DNA from: Earliella scabrosa
Lineage: Eukaryota; Basidiomycota; Agaricomycetes; Polyporales; Polyporaceae
Direction of reading: 5' to 3'
Assembly (NCBI GenBank): GCA_022605405.1
Contig: JABYQQ010000032.1
Location: 139,001-203,000, forward strand
DNA length: 64,000 nucleotides
In this document: positions 44,801 through 58,132 of the stretch, piece by piece
Layout of the letters: the number at the start of each line of letters is the position of its first letter
Position numbering within the stretch: position 1 is the stretch's first letter
Notes under the pieces: generated by a model
Seen by the model: only the letters and a program-made list of their open reading frames with translations
Told to the model about the DNA's origin: nothing
Database searches by the model: none
Made by a program: the position numbers and the translations under genes

Positions 44801-45526
44801 GGGCTGGAGGGAGACCGAGTCTTGTTGCAGAACGGGGACAATTGCGGCTACGGTGCGGTTAGGTCACTCCGCAGGCGAAGAAGATGGAGGAGCACTTCGG
44901 TAGAGGGCAGCCCTGAGCTGGATGTGAGGACCGGGAGAGACAGCTGATGAGGATGGCAGGACGGAGGTTGGGCATGTCGGGTGGCATGGGCGCGACTCGC
45001 GAGGTTGCTCGCGAGGAGCCTCGCAGGCAGTGAGAGACGGCGCACGTCTCAGACGGGGGCCGAGTGTCGGTGCGCGGTGCATGGACGTCTGCACTCACGG
45101 TGCAGACTGTGGACAGGAAGCTGGGAGGCGTTGTCGCGACTGACGAACTGCTCACGACGGAGCCGCTCTGACAATGTCGAAAACATAGGTGTGGGCGGAG
45201 GTAGCCATAGGGAGGCATGCTCGGCGTGGCAGATAGCTCCCGCGAAGGTGGGGGGCCGGCGAGATCGCGGCCGGGCCGAGGGGGGACGCGTGGGAAAGGG
45301 GGGAATGACGTGGAGAGGCAAGAGGCCGATCAAAATGCCGTAAGCGGGGCGAAAGAGGCAGGCGGGGGCAGCGACTGGCAGGCCTCTCCTTCTCGCTCTC
45401 GCGCTGTGGCAGCGAGTGCGATCCAAGGCGATCGTCCATTCAACTCCGCCTCTCCGACCTCGCTCAATCCCCGCCCTCTTATTTCCTCCCTCTTCCCCGC
45501 CATGGCCCCCGCTCCCCTCTCCACCC
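41819..45526. other. GC-rich gene-poor stretch
   Basis: About 3.7 kb with many overlapping frames on both strands (up to 338 codons near 42629-43645), all Arg/Ala/Pro-rich, a product of high GC content. No frame shows a family motif. Direct hexamer-like repeats (CGCATT variants) lie near 43238-43266, and CTCGAGTGG repeats near 43430-43455. A (CATT)4 tract is at 43867-43882. Confidence 0.4.
43867..43882. repeat. (CATT)4 microsatellite
   Basis: Four perfect CATT units in a gene-poor stretch. Confidence 0.8.
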
Positions 45527-48009
45527 ATGCCTCCCCATCTGTCCGCCCTCCCCCTCGAAGTCGCAGAGCAAATCGCCCATCGCGTCGCCCTCCTCGACCT
45601 CCTCGGCCCTCCCTCCCATCTCGTCTCTCTCCTCGCCGCCCACCGTTCGCTCAACAATGCGCTCTCCTACAAGCACAATAGCAACCTCTATGCGTCCATA
45701 TTCCGTGCAAAATTCGACTACCGCGCACCAGGTCGTCGTCTCAGCGAGGCCGCGACGCGCTCCCCGGCCCTCGCCAATCAGCTCAAACGCTACTGCATAA
45801 CCCTCAAGAACATCCGCCGCGGCGACAAGTTCCTCCTCAAAGACTTCTACCGCGCTTTCTGCATGTGCTCCGAGAACGACGGCCGCAATGCCGAGCAGCT
45901 GCAGTGGGCAGGGCTTGCCGCCTATGTCGAGCGGTACGTCTTCGAACACCTCTGGGACGGGCGCGACGAGTACCACCACTGGCCGGTCGAGTCCGGCGAG
46001 AATGCGTTCGCCCTCTGGCTCTACTGGTACTCTCTCACCCCACGTGCGTCACTCCTCCCTCCCTCCTTCCCTTCACCTGACTTCCTCCTTCCAGAGAAGC
46101 TCGCGTCCTACTCCGAAGAGCAGCGTGCGTTCCTCCAGACCCTCCTCCGTCCCTATGCCGTCTACAGCTTCCGCTATCCGCCCTTCCTCGCTCCCGATAA
46201 CCACTTCCACCTCCCGCTGAACGAGATCCCCGACTCGTACTATCATCACTCAACACTCACCCCCCATGGCTACTACCCCCAGTACCGCGAGCCCAGCTAC
46301 GTCCAACATACCTTCACCCACTACGACGAACGCATCACCATCGCCGAACCACCTATCGGTCTCGTCGCCAAGCTCCTCTACGTCGCCCTAGTCGAGTCTC
46401 AGCCTCAAGACTATCCCTCCGCCGACCTCATTCCCGTCGACCGCGCAGAAGCCGACGCCCTCGGTGTTGGCGGTCCCACGGTCGCAGACTACGAGGAGCT
46501 CAATGCTCTACGCGCTGCCCGGCCTCCCGAGCGAGGCGACTGGGACTGGCGTTCACGGCTCTCTGCCGAAGACGGCCCGAGGGAAGACAGTCGCTGCTGG
46601 TCCGTCAACACCAAGAGCCTCAGCGCACGTCAGGAGAACGACTGGGAGCGTTGGCGTGGCTGCTTCGACCCATGGGCGAACAACGTCCACTGTCGCGGAG
46701 TGACGTACTCGTATGGGAGCCTCAATGGTCTGTGGGGTGGGCGGTATCTCGTGAGTGCTCGTCTGTGCTGCCCTTCGTTATCCCTCCCGTGGTGTTGACC
46801 GAGGCTTCCTTGGTACATCTTATAGGACCTCACCATCGACGACTTTTTGCTCGCGATGAACTCTGCCGACTTCGTCCCCGAGCTCGAGCAGCCGCCTGTT
46901 GGCCCTACCACCAACGCACTCTTCTTTCGCCTACGCGAGCATCACTGCATCAGTCCTTCAGAGCCCCTGCCTCCCTGGAAAGTGGTGACTATGCTCGACG
47001 AGGGCATCATGAACGCGTACTGCCCGCGAGACTTCCCAAACGCATACACCGTCATCGAGCGCAACGGCAAGCTCCGCATCCGCAAGCAAGGTCTGCTGGG
47101 AGAGTTTGTCTACGAGACCTACGAGCACGGCAAGGGCAATTCGCACGACGAGGAAACGTGCGAGATGTGCGCGTTCAAGCGAGAGGAGGAACACGAGCGG
47201 CGGCTGGCGTCCTTGGACGATGACGACGACAACGACCGCTACCTCAACATGGCCGACGATGCGTCGGACGCGATGGACACCGACGAGGACGCCGTCATGG
47301 ACGACGCCAGTGTCGACGCTGTCTTCGACGAGGCCGAGGAGGACTATGCCCGCATCGCTCGGGCGCGTGGCGGTGTCCAGCATGCCATCGGTCCCGATAC
47401 TGATGTTGACCAGCTCATCGACCACGTCCAACGCGAGGAAGACGAGGACGACGGGGCGAGTACGTATGCGATGAGCGACTCGAGCGGACATGGCACGGAG
47501 GTGTCGCGGACATGCAGCGGGATCCAGGATATCATCATCACGGGCGAGGTTAGCGTTGCGTTGTCGTGTAGTGTGTGCGTGCGTGTGCTGACGTTGGCAT
47601 CTTCTCCCGCCCCCCTCATCCCGCATCGCTCTTGCCACCTTCACTCTCACTCTCATCACCACCGTAACTCCCTCCTCGCCAGACCCCGCGCAAATACGCA
47701 CTCGCATGGTCCGACTTCCACCTCTACGGACGCGTGCGACCGTGGGACGGGCTTATCGTGCTCGTCCGCGCACCAGTGCGCACGGGGCCTGAACCGCCGC
47801 TGCGCGACACGTACGTCTTCCGCGGGTACCTCCTCGGCGGCACGACCCTCGTCGGCGCATGGCGCCACATCACCGACAGCGTGCACACGATCCCGCTCGA
47901 GGGCACGTTCGTCGTCAGCAGGCTCGACGAGCCTCAAGAGCCAGAGCCCTCCGAACCCGCGTCGCCTCAACCTTGTGACGCACAGGAGGGCACGGGTGCG
48001 CCGGCTTGA
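45527..48009 (+). CDS. Large F-box-like protein of a basidiomycete family
   Basis: Four exons: 45527-46043, 46095-46750, 46826-47548 and 47683-48009 (740 aa). The N-terminus LSALPLEVAEQIAHRVALLDLL...LLAAHRSLNNALS is an F-box-like segment. A helical region and a Tyr/His/Pro-rich stretch follow (GYYPQYREPSYVQHTFTHYDERI). DNVHCRGV-like and SYGSLNGLWGGRYL/DLTIDDFLLAM blocks come next. A Cys pair, CEMCAFKREEE, precedes a very acidic linker of about 90 residues. The C-terminal domain YALAWSDFHLYGRVRPWDGLIVLVRAP...FRGYLLGGTTLVGAWRH looks like a beta-rich ligand-binding module, comparable in layout to FBXO31-type proteins. It is likely an SCF adaptor; the target is unknown. The first intron is in frame, so retention would add 17 residues. 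Confidence 0.82.
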
Positions 48010-51000
48010 GCTTGAGCTTGAAGCTTGAGTCTGCGACGCGGACGCGCGTACACGCGTGTGGAGCGGCCGCTTCTCGATACGTCCCGTCACCGTTCGTTTG
48101 CGAGGCTCTCCTCGTCAGAGGACGGGGCCACGCGGGGGACGGGGAAGCGCGTCTAGGCACTTCGCGAGCCCGGCGATGAACGGCTGTTGTTGTCGTCACC
48201 GCGCGGGTGCCTCGAGGTGTGTGTATTTTGGTTGCGCGCGGGTGCGCGGTTCCTTCAGGGGCGGCGGGGTGCAGTCACGCATCCACGGCAAGCTTTCTTG
48301 GTGCTGTCTTCTTATATTCCCTTCCACTGTCCGTATCTCTCTCTCTTCCTCTCTCTCTTCACTCTCTTGCATGTTCACATAGACGGTAGACGGGGCCACG
48401 GGGCGCGACTTCTTCCCCTGCCTCGATGGCTTGGCTGGTACGTTGATACGACTGATACGATTGATACAGACCGCGACCGCTTGTGTATTACTAGGCCTAG
48501 ACTGCTCTCGGGACACTCGCTCTCACTGGATTCGCTCTTCTCCATTGTCATCCTCATCTCCACCACCCTCTCCCCCCTTCCCCCTCCCCTTCTCTCCCCT
48601 CTCTCCCTCCACATCCCGCATCCCGCATCCCCCATACCAAAATCCACCGATTCCTCTGCATGTCCACTCAGGACCTCCGCTCTCGTTTTCATGCAGCTAC
48701 TTTGACGTACTCCTCTCACGTGGCCGATCGCGCGCGCGCGCATGCAAGTACACGTATGTACCCGTACCCTACGCTCTTACTGATATCATGATGATCCCTG
48801 TTCCATCCTGTATGTACCTGCTCGAACTCACAGCAGCTGTTGCGGATTATACCTTTGCCATGTATTCCCCCTCTCCCCACTTCAAGTGATCCCGTGTTGA
48901 ACGGCACTGGTCTTCTGCCCCGGCCTGGCTGGCTGGCTTTGTGGTGCGTCAACGTGAAGCATTTACAATCACCGGGGGGAGACCCTACACAATCATGATT
49001 CATGGCGCGCTCCGTTGCATGCTTCGACTCGAGTGTCGAAGAGGCGCACAGACGCTCGAGAACCAGAACCTCGACCCGCGGCCGGTCAATGTGCACGGAA
49101 GTCGAAGTGGATACGGCAGCCCCCGTACGTAGCGTACGTACTCATCGTAAGCACTCTTGGAAATACCCGAGCGCGGGGGTCTTCTCGTGGCGAGCTAAAG
49201 GCTCATAGGCCCGGGCTGAGGCACAACTTGGCACGCGGGGCACTGTGAGATTACCTGCAAGCTGGTAGTCAATGAAGCTATGTAGAGCTGGAAAGCTCGT
49301 AGTCTCGTCCCCATCCGTTCAGGGCGCTCGTACCTCGCCTCCCAGAACGTCTGGTGCATTTCGGGCTCGGCTGGGGGGTCTGTGACGATCAGTCACCGGC
49401 GCTCGGCATCCCTCCAGCCGGAGCGGACCGACCATCCGACTGTGGCTCATCCAGAGTACTGTCCGAGTCGTCAGAGTTTGTTTCATCGCTGTACAGACCT
49501 GACACAACGATGAATGTGTGCATAACAATCTCAGAGAATGTGGGCCGAAGTGTACAGCATTTGTCAGCAAAGTAGGTACCATGTACTGTAGTCAGTTCAT
49601 GGTAGTAGTACTACTACTTATTAGTAGCCCTCTTGGGACCTCGGCGGCTTTGATCCCTTAGCTCAGTGCTCAGATTCAGAGAGAGGACATAGCTGTACGG
49701 AGGACGGCTTCACAGCAACGTGCACTACTCATTATGCTATTATATGCTATTAAGTACCCATTTCCGCCGGAATCCGGTGAGGACGCTGCCAATCTGTACT
49801 TGAGTGTGGCATTTTGGGTGGGAAAACTGTCTGAACTTTGTTCAGATTTCGCCTCTCATATTCCATACGTTTTTGCAGGGTAGGTTTGGTACAAGCCGCG
49901 GGCTACACGAACGACAGACCTGGAGGATTAATGGGCTCTGGCATAACGCCGTTACAGATGATCACGCCGGATCATCGGCAGGTGACGCCTGCGAGCGCTA
50001 ATGTCACAGACCCCTCAGCCGAGCCCGAAATGCACCAGACGTTCTACGAGGCTCTCCTGCACGGCGCTGCTCCCTCCTGCGTGAGAACTTTCAAGATCCA
50101 TTCACGATCCCCCATCAAATCCTTCCTCCTCCCATCAATCCCGCATCGCAGAGCCGGCTGAGCATAAGCGAAGCTGCAGGAGAGCCTGTAGAACGTCTGG
50201 AACCGAGACTAGAAAGCTCGGTACCGGTACACACTACATCCCAGGCGACATCAATTCGTTTACGCGAGGCTTTGGGCCCGACAAGTGGATGGTGAACAAG
50301 GGCCCGCTGCTCCTTCATAGTGGCACTGCGCCTGAAGTTCATGCGAACCACCAGTTAGACCACGGCCCGCGCGCGACGCGCCCCTACGGTCGCAAACTCT
50401 CTTGCAGCGACCAGTTCTGCAATGAATGGCGTACCTGTAATCATAATGTGCCAGGTCAGCCTTTCTCGGCGCTCAATCTTGCGCTGCTGGCCGCCGTGGA
50501 CTCGGCTCCTACTGACACTGACAGTAGCATGTCAGCGATGCGAACCATACTGTTTCGACGACCATCGTGAACGTCTTGGTATTGACCCATGCATATGGCT
50601 TGACGGACCTTGGGCGGTCTGTAGAGCGCCGTGCCGTCATGCCTTGCCAGCGGGCAGAATGTTCAGCAAATTCTGAGGTATCCGATCGTTCAGAAACTGA
50701 GGGGTAGACTGGGGTCATGCCGCGGCGCGCCTCCGCCAAACCAATCGTGCACTGCTCGAACGTTCGAACTCTGCCAGCAGGCTAAGGCGGACAGCATAGT
50801 CAGCGATGTCGACCCAGGCATTAGAATAGTGGAACACGCACTTGTCGTCATGTGTATCTCCCTTGAGTAGAGTCCCACCGGTGACGACAGCGATGACTTT
50901 GTTCAATCCGAACCGATCGCTGCCAAGATCTCCGATACCGACATGAAGTTGAGCATAAATGCGTCGTCAGCCACTGTGATGATGTCTCGAGCAAAACCTG

Positions 51001-51530
51001 CCTCGTTGTCTGCGATCAGTGGACCGGGGCAGCCAATGACGAATGGTACTTGAAAACCGTGACAGACGATGGACGGAGTACGCACCTGCCATGCCGATTC
51101 AGCGTTCGTCGCAAACGCACATCCGTCCAGGGAAAGACATTGCTTGCTCCTCAAACGCTACACGCTCAAGAACGTACAACACATCAACGACGCCTGGGGG
51201 TATAACGCGGGGGTCCGGGGAGGGGGGAGCCTGCACTCGCCCTACAGCGCCACTGGCATCCTCAGCTCCGGCCCTCAAGGCGGAGCAGGAAGCTATCGGA
51301 CGCATCCATCTTCAAGTTCCCTCCAGCGCCAATGACTCCAGTGACCGCGAGCTCCGCCGCCTCCCGGCCTTTGGAGCTCCAACGGCCCACAGCTCACGTC
51401 CCCCTCGGCCAGCCGAGCATACATGGCGGGGCTTGAACGTTTGAACGTCGGTCCCGTTCGAGGGAGACTGCGAGCGGCCCACCCCACACTGCAAACACAA
51501 AAGCGGGAGAGGTTGGGCAGGCGCCGACCC
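48010..51530. other. Gene-poor stretch with pyrimidine-rich and palindromic patches
   Basis: About 3.5 kb. CTTGAGCTTGAGCTTGAAGCTTGAG lies just after the F-box-like stop (48005-48030). 48300-48650 is strongly CT-rich on the plus strand. A TAGTAGTACTACTACTTATTAGTAG palindrome is near 49600-49625. A minus-strand fragment at 50700-51154 reads like protein over two frames (GCPGPLIADNEAGFARDIITV; KVIAVVTGGTLLKGDTHDDK) but matches no family I know. It may be a decayed gene. Confidence 0.35.
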
Positions 51531-54500
51531 TCACACCACCGCGCGCCCAGAGCCGGCGGCAGTAGCGGTGAGCCGGCGCACGAACAGCGTGCGGGAGACG
51601 GTCATGCACGCGAAGCCGGCGACGATGCAGACCTGTGTGCGAAGCGTCAGCGTCCGTCCGTCAACGGGGAAGAGAGACGGTGGGGGAGGAAGGCTGAGAA
51701 GCATCAAGCAAGCTCTGAGTGGTTGAATGGTGAACGGGAGGGCCCGACGCATCGGGCTGACTCCCGGACTGGCTGGGATGGGGAGAGTGAGAAGATGAAG
51801 ATGGGCCGCCAGAAAAGGGAGGGGCGAGGCTAAAGCGGACTAGGAATGACGGCGGAGAAGGACAGCTAGTATGCGTCTCGCGGGGATGAAAAAGAAGCGA
51901 AAGCCACACATGCACGACGAAGAAGAGAACAAAGCGAAGAGAGATGGGGATCTCCGAAAGCACCTGATCCCAACCAGGCAAGCACTCACGCAAACCCCGC
52001 AACCCCCTCCGCCTTCGTTTCGGGGAACCTCGTCCACGAGCACCCTCTGAATATCAGAACCGAAACAAACCGACAAACGCTACTTACCCCAGCAAACAAC
52101 AGCGCCTTCCACCACATCAGCCCCTCGTCCGCCGCCGGATCATCTTGCTGCCCCCGTCTCGCGCCCGTGTCGAGGAGCGCGCCAAAGATGGGCGTGCCCA
52201 ACAGGTTCGAGACGCCCACGATCGAGAACGCGAGCCCCATCCGGAGCCTGTGCGGCGCGGCGAGGTGTCATTGATACATATATGCCATGCCAGCCGTGGG
52301 GGTAAGTGGGTGGATAGGGGGGAAGTGGGAGACATCGGATTCGAAGGTGGGAGCCGAATGTCGGATGTCGGATCGAGCGGCGAGCAAGGACGATACAGGG
52401 AAGAGGCACCGTGCGACGTGTCGTGCACGTCAAGCGACGGGTCCCCAAAGAGCGCACAAACGGACCAAGACCGTCCCTGGTCAGCCTGCATCACAGCTAT
52501 GATCGAGGACGAGTGAGGACGCACCCGAGCTCACTCATGTCCGCGCAGAGCATCCCCAGCAGGGGCGGGATCAGCGACACGTCTGTGTCCGCGCGACCGA
52601 AAGCAGCGTTCGCCGTTGGGGGGGGGGGTGAATTGGATCGTTCGGCGATATACCAGCGAGCGTCCGTTCCGTCACAGCGGGTATGTTCCGACCGGGGTTC
52701 AACCAACGTTCATGGATCATGACGAGAAGATAGGATGCCGGCGGATAAGTGGCGACCAGCCGAACCGGTAATTAAAACCGTGCCACGCGTCCATTCAAGT
52801 CGAGTGTGAGCGCGCCGGCGGGGGAGGGATCCAGGAGCGGCGAGAAGGGTGTGCAGCACGTCGAGCAGATGCAGATTTAAGGCAACGGCGCACCAAAAAC
52901 AGGTAAGCGCGTGTCCAAAAAGCAACAGCAACCACGCAAAAAAGAGTCAGAGTCAGTTCAGTTAGGGCGAGCAAGTCAAAGAGCGGATCAGCCACACTTA
53001 CACGCCCCAGACGAGAAGCCAAACAGCACCGCCACGACGACAGCGCCGGGCGTCGCCGTCGCGCCGAAGATCGCAAAGATGAGCGCGGCCGAGGTTAGGA
53101 GCGCGCCGAGGAGGAGGTTGTACACGCCCAGCCTTGGCGCGAGCGCGACGGGCAGCGTGCGCCCGAGCGTGCTCCCCGCGTTGAGGATCGCGAGCTGTCG
53201 ACGTGTGGGGGGTCAGTGGTGCCTCGGACGGACGAGAGAGCAAAGCACGGTGGTGGGGGAGACGCACGATGTACGTCGTGACCGTCGGGTTGACGTTGTG
53301 CTCTGCCGCGAAGAGCTGGAGGTAAAAGACTAGGAAGCATCATCCAAGTCAGCTCGTGTGGTCCCTACTCCGCGGTGTCAGACAACGGTACTCACAGGGG
53401 ACAAACAGTCCCAGATTCGTGCAGAACGCCCTGTGTGCACCAACACCGTCCCATCAGCATTCACGCCAGAGAAAGCAAGACGCGGACCGACCGCTAGCAC
53501 GCACCCCGCAGCGGACCACACATACGCCCCGTCCCGCAAAATGCTCACCATCCTCGCCCGCTCAAACACAGCAAGCAGCCCGCCCTCCTTCCTCCCCGCC
53601 CCCGCCCCCGCCCCCGCCCCCGCGCCCTCGCCCGGCGGCCGCGTGCGCATGCACGCGTTCGCCGCGGCGAGCAGCACTGCGCAGACCACGCCGCTCACGC
53701 GCACGCCGTTCGCGAACCCGACGGCGGGGTGCGCGAACAGACGATTGAGCATGATCGGGAACACGATCCCGCCGCAGGACGCGCCCGAGACGGCGATGCC
53801 GGTCGCGAGCGCGCGGCGGGCGCGGAAGTGGTGCGAGACGATGCTGAGCGAGGGGAGGAAGAGGAGGCCGACGGCGAGCCCCATCCCGACGCCTTGTGCG
53901 AGGAAGACCTGGGCGTGGGCCGAGGGCGAGGGCGAGAGTCCGAGGAGATCGCGTGGATGCACGGTGCATGTGGAAGGGATTCATGATGACACGGGCGTGC
54001 CAGACGTCAGATGGTTGCTGTGTGCTGTAAGTGCAACGGGCGACGGACGGACCTGGTAGTACTGCCCGGGCTGGGTGAGGGAGAGCATGAAAATGGAGAA
54101 GACGTGGAGAATGGATCCGGCAATCTGCACATGGTGACTTTTTGATTGGAGAATAGAATCGCGGGTTGACGGCAGCGCGCAAACGCGGACGCCGACGCCG
54201 ATGAGCAAAGTGAGCGTTTGGTTTTGTTCGCCGGAGGAGGAGGAGGGAAAAGACTGACAAGTAGCCGGCGTCGAACGCGTGGCCGACGAGGACACCGGGC
54301 GCGTACATGAGAAAAAGCTGGAGACTGCCGATCCAACTGTATCAGGCGAGAACGTGGTCGCGGGGCGCGCGCAGGCACAACCGTCAGCGTTGCGGTTCAT
54401 GATAGGTTCGAGAGCAGAGAAGAGCCGGGGGAAATGATGAGCTGAACGAAATTGGTCCTGACCTGATGTTCGATGGGGAGTCGTGGGAGAGAAAGTCGCG

Positions 54501-54941
54501 AACATAAAAGTCTGGACAAAGCCTGTCGTGAGATTGTGGGAAGGGAGAGGGAGATCGTGAATTGAGGGAGGAGCGGGTGCAGACCTTGGTAGACACCGAA
54601 CGCATTTAGATAGCTTTTAGAAAACGAGAAAGAAGGATTAGAGCACGAAGAGATTAACGTGGGAGGGCGGACAGACCCGAAGGAGCAGAATTGTATCATC
54701 CATCTGATCACGGGCGTGAGTGCCAAGGGCGGAGAGAAGAAAGTGTGGAAATGCGGGGGTATAAGAAGACTCACGATCCGGCGACGGTGAGCCAAGCGGC
54801 GCGTCCACCGTCGGGCGGGGAGGAGAGGGGAGGTGGGGGATCGACGGTTGGCTCTGGCTTCTCTGGGAGATTGTGGCGGCTGGGGGTGGAGAGAGTAGTG
54901 GCGGTGTGGAGAGGACTGTGTGGCTCGTTGGGGGCGGACAT
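51531..54941 (-). CDS. MFS transporter, monocarboxylate-permease type
   Basis: Multi-exon gene from ATG 54941 to the stop at 51531. The cytosolic N-tail (MSAPNEPHSPLHTATTLS) ends in PPDGGRAAWLTVAGS, the DGG-x-AW entry motif of fungal monocarboxylate (Mch-like) permeases. Membrane segments follow: WMIQFCSFG, YLNAFGVYQ, QLFLMYAPGVLVGHAFDAGY, VFLAQGVGMGLAVGLLFLPSLSIVSHHFRARRALATGIAVSGASCGGIVFP, and, late, GVSNLLGTPIFGALLD. The last helix lies beyond a 455-nt intron (51633-52087) and reads CIVAGFACMTVSRTLFVRR. The central loop carries a (GA)n repeat coded by a CCCCCG microsatellite. The substrate may be a monocarboxylate, riboflavin or another anion; sequence does not decide. Confidence 0.85.
53594..53626. 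repeat. GC-rich hexanucleotide microsatellite within a coding exon
   Basis: (CCCCCG)n-type tract encoding Gly-Ala repeats in the central cytosolic loop of the MFS transporter. Length changes in units of six would stay in frame. Confidence 0.75.
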
Positions 54942-57027
54942 GGGGAAGACGGAGGGACGAGCGGGGGCGGAAGGTCAGGTCGACATGCGCAGGACGCAAG
55001 GACGAGCGGGAGGATGAGGCGAGGGCGAGGGCGGGGCGGGAAGGCGAGGATATATAAGGGAGAGGAGAGGAAGGAGCGCGGGGGACGGCCACTTGGGAAG
55101 CAGCGCGTGGAGGCGGAAGGAGGAGGAGCCGGCGGGCAGGACGGGCGGGCAAGCGAGCGAGCGAGCGAGCGAGGGCTGCGATCCGGGGGATTATATCCAT
55201 CCACCGACCAGCTCGCACAACGTCAGCGCGCCAATTGGTTCGACAAAACAGGATCACCTCTCTCCGCTTTCGGATGGCACCAACCGCGGCAAAGAAGGTC
55301 AGGGCTCCCAGTCCGTGGCTGCCCCGCCCACACGCACCCTACCCTCGCTGCGTGTCCTTTGATGGCCGGCGAGCGCGGTGCTAGAACGGGCAATCCCCCG
55401 AATCCGCGATGGTCTGCGCGCCTGGAGGGAGAGCGAGCTCCCCGGACGCGCTGCAGGCACGCACGGCGTCCGTCCGGCAACCATGGCCTTTGCGCGGGCC
55501 CCTCCCAGGCCCCGCCCATCCACCATCTGCCCTGCTCGTGCACTGACATGTCGAGACGTCTTCGCTGCGATGGCCGCCAGCGTCCCGTCGCAGTCCATCG
55601 TCCCCTTGCCTCTTTCGTAACCCTGGTACCCCGTTCCGGCGCGTCCCCATCGGAGAAGCCTCGCTCGACGTCCGGCATCTGCACGAGAGCCCTCGTAATC
55701 ACATCCCACTGCGGTCCGTCAGTGCGCTCGAGGAATACGAGGGATGAATGAGCGGTGGCCACAGAAGGCGGCTCTCGCATGCTGTCACCACTCTTCTTCC
55801 GACCAGCACGGATGGACACCTGCCATTCTGGGCTCCCGGGACGTCCCCTCTTCCCCTTCCTCCGCTGCTGCGCGCTCCGAATCGCCCTCCTGCCGTGGAT
55901 CCGGCGTCGACTCCATGGGTGCTGTCATTATCACTCCGTTAATGCATCGTTTCGACGCGATTCAGTCATATCGTTGAACGGGCGAGAACTCCAACTGACC
56001 ACCGCAGAACATTCTTCCTCGCTGCGTCGTGACCTCGAGTTCACAGCGGAGGACCGGTGAGTCGCAGACCGGTCCAGCAAACGTTCATTCGAGGTCTCTG
56101 CCGCTGCGCCGCGCTGGCTTCTCGCATTCCCCACCAGTGCAGAAGGCAGTTGTGCATTCCTGCTTCAACATGGCCGCTGTTCTTGCGCACCAGCCACCTA
56201 TATCAAGTCATTCAGTCAGTGCGTTGCTCAGGTGCCACTCACAGCTTCCGTGATCTCCTTTCTTAGAAGGGTTCTGGGAGTCGTGGATAGGCAAACGTCT
56301 GTCCACTGACCCTGCAAGATGCAACCACCAGCGGTGTTCTTCTGAGCTCCACTGTCTCCATCGGCGCCGTATCAATCGTATTCTAGAGGACGTCAGACAG
56401 AAGCTGAGTACATCGTGGCTGTTGATGGAAAGACCCTGACACAAACTTTGGCAGCGTCAAGTTTCGAGACCGGCAAACTCCGAGCACTGATAAGATAAGA
56501 TTTGTTGCGTCTCGACTTCAAGCTTCAACGTCAACTTGAATCCTTCCTCTCCCTCTGCCTTGCCAGTGCCTCCATGCTGCTCCAAGTTCAGCCGCCGCGG
56601 CAAACATCGTGGCACACGTGCGCGTGAAGCTTGAACCAAGTTGAACCCCAGTCAATCTGAGGGCAAAGATCTGTGGCTCACTTGCAACTGGTGCGTGAGT
56701 CGTGACCGACACATGTACAGGGCAAGTGACCTCAGGCTGAAGAAGATACTACAGTGTAGCAGAATGTTACTGATACGCAGGCTTGAACGTCATCCGCACC
56801 GGTTTCGAGACCGTGACATCGATGGCCCGCCCGCGTCCACCCGTACTTATGCTCGTGCGGGAGCAGAGGAAAGTGTCGCTTCGAGAAGCCAAGTAGCGTT
56901 CCCCTTCCTCTTCCCTGTGTGCTGCGGTAACCTTCAAAGTCAACAACTATATACTTGACGCAGCGACTTCACTACTCCACCACCCACCTCCCCCAGGTCG
57001 GACGCCCACAGATTCCACCAAGTACCC
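54942..57027. other. Intergenic stretch upstream of the MFS gene
   Basis: About 2.1 kb. A (GCGA)5 tract lies at 55153-55172. Frames of up to 198 codons near 55223-55819 are Arg/Gly-rich with no recognised motif. The rest shows nothing coding. Confidence 0.4.
55153..55172. repeat. (GCGA)5 microsatellite
   Basis: Five perfect GCGA units about 210 bp upstream of the MFS transporter start. Confidence 0.8.
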
Positions 57028-58132
57028 ATGGCACCCAGCGGGCGCACCGTCACCCTCGTCTCGACCTACGAAGCCGCCGCACTCGCCGCCCCCCTCCTCT
57101 CCAGCTCCCAAATCCTCCTCGTCGACTGCGAAGGCCACAACCTCGGGCACCCCCACCCCTCCGGCGCGCTCACCCTCCTCTCCCTCGGCACCCTCCGCAC
57201 GCACGTCGTCCTCCTCGACGTCCTCGCCCTCCCCGACCCCTCCCACCCCGCCCTCGCGCCCCTCCTCGCCCTCCTCTCAAACCCGGCGGTCCTCAAGGTC
57301 TTTTGGGACGGCCGCACGGACGCGCTCGAGCTCAGGGAGACGTACGGCGTCGCCGTCAAGGGCGTGCTCGACCTCCAGCTCGTCGACGTCGTCGCGCGCG
57401 CGCGCCGGATGAACCCCGCGCAGCGGCGCGCGGACCTCGCGAGGAGGTACTTTAAGCCGATTCAGGGCGCGATTGAGGAGGACCCGGACGCGTTTTGGGG
57501 GATTCACCAGCTCTCGGGGCTCGACCAGTGCGTGCGCGTGCTCGGCCTCGCGCGGGGCGAGCCCAAGGACGGTAAGTACGTCCCGCGTCTTCTCTCTGAC
57601 GCGCACTCGCGCACCGCGGAAACGTCCTCGCACTGACCTGCCTGCATCTCTACGAACCGCAGAGACCGTCGTCGCGATGCACCGCACAGACGGGGGCGCC
57701 CAATGGCGCCAACGCCCGCTCGACGCGCGCCTGCTCGCGTACGCGGCGCACGACATCGAGCTCATCGCGCGCGTCTACCGGCACTACGTGACGGAGCAGG
57801 CGTGGGTGAAGAAGGGGCGGAAGCTCGAGGTGCTGAGGGCGCAGTCGGCGCGGTATGTGGCGCTGTATGGGTCGCGCGAGATGAAGGTGCGGCATGAGGA
57901 GCTTGGGACGGCGCGGTTCATGACGATGGGGGTCATTGACGAGCGGGAGTCTGAGCATGGGGGGCGCGGGGAGGAGAGGACGTATGTGTGCGAGCGGTGT
58001 GAGGTGGGGCTCGCTGAACGCTGTTATGCGGTCGCGGAGAGGCAGGAGACGCAGAGGTGGTCGATTTGTCGGCTGTGTTGCGCTATTATGCGGAGGAACC
58101 GGGAGGTGGACGATGGGCGGTGGGTAGGATGA
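57028..58132 (+). CDS. DEDDy 3'-5' exonuclease-like protein with C-terminal Cys element, paralogue A
   Basis: Two exons, 57028-57571 and 57663-58132 (337 aa). Exo I is LLVDCEGHNLG (Asp33, Glu35). Exo II is VFWDGRTDALEL, with the likely catalytic Asp98. Exo III is LAYAAHDIELI, the Y-x3-D pattern of DEDDy enzymes (RNase D, WRN, Egalitarian). All expected residues are present. The fold trims 3' ends of RNA or DNA. After the exonuclease domain come ARYVALYGSREMKV and a Cys element YVCERCEVGLAERCYAV...SICRLCCAIMRRN, a likely zinc ribbon. Two relatives lie downstream on the opposite strand. The substrate is unknown. Confidence 0.85.

Noticed and set aside
55223..55819. 198-codon minus-strand frame upstream of the MFS gene
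   Set aside because: Arg/Gly-rich with no motif. The stretch SSLVFLERTDGPQWDVITRAL looks protein-like but is too short to support a gene.
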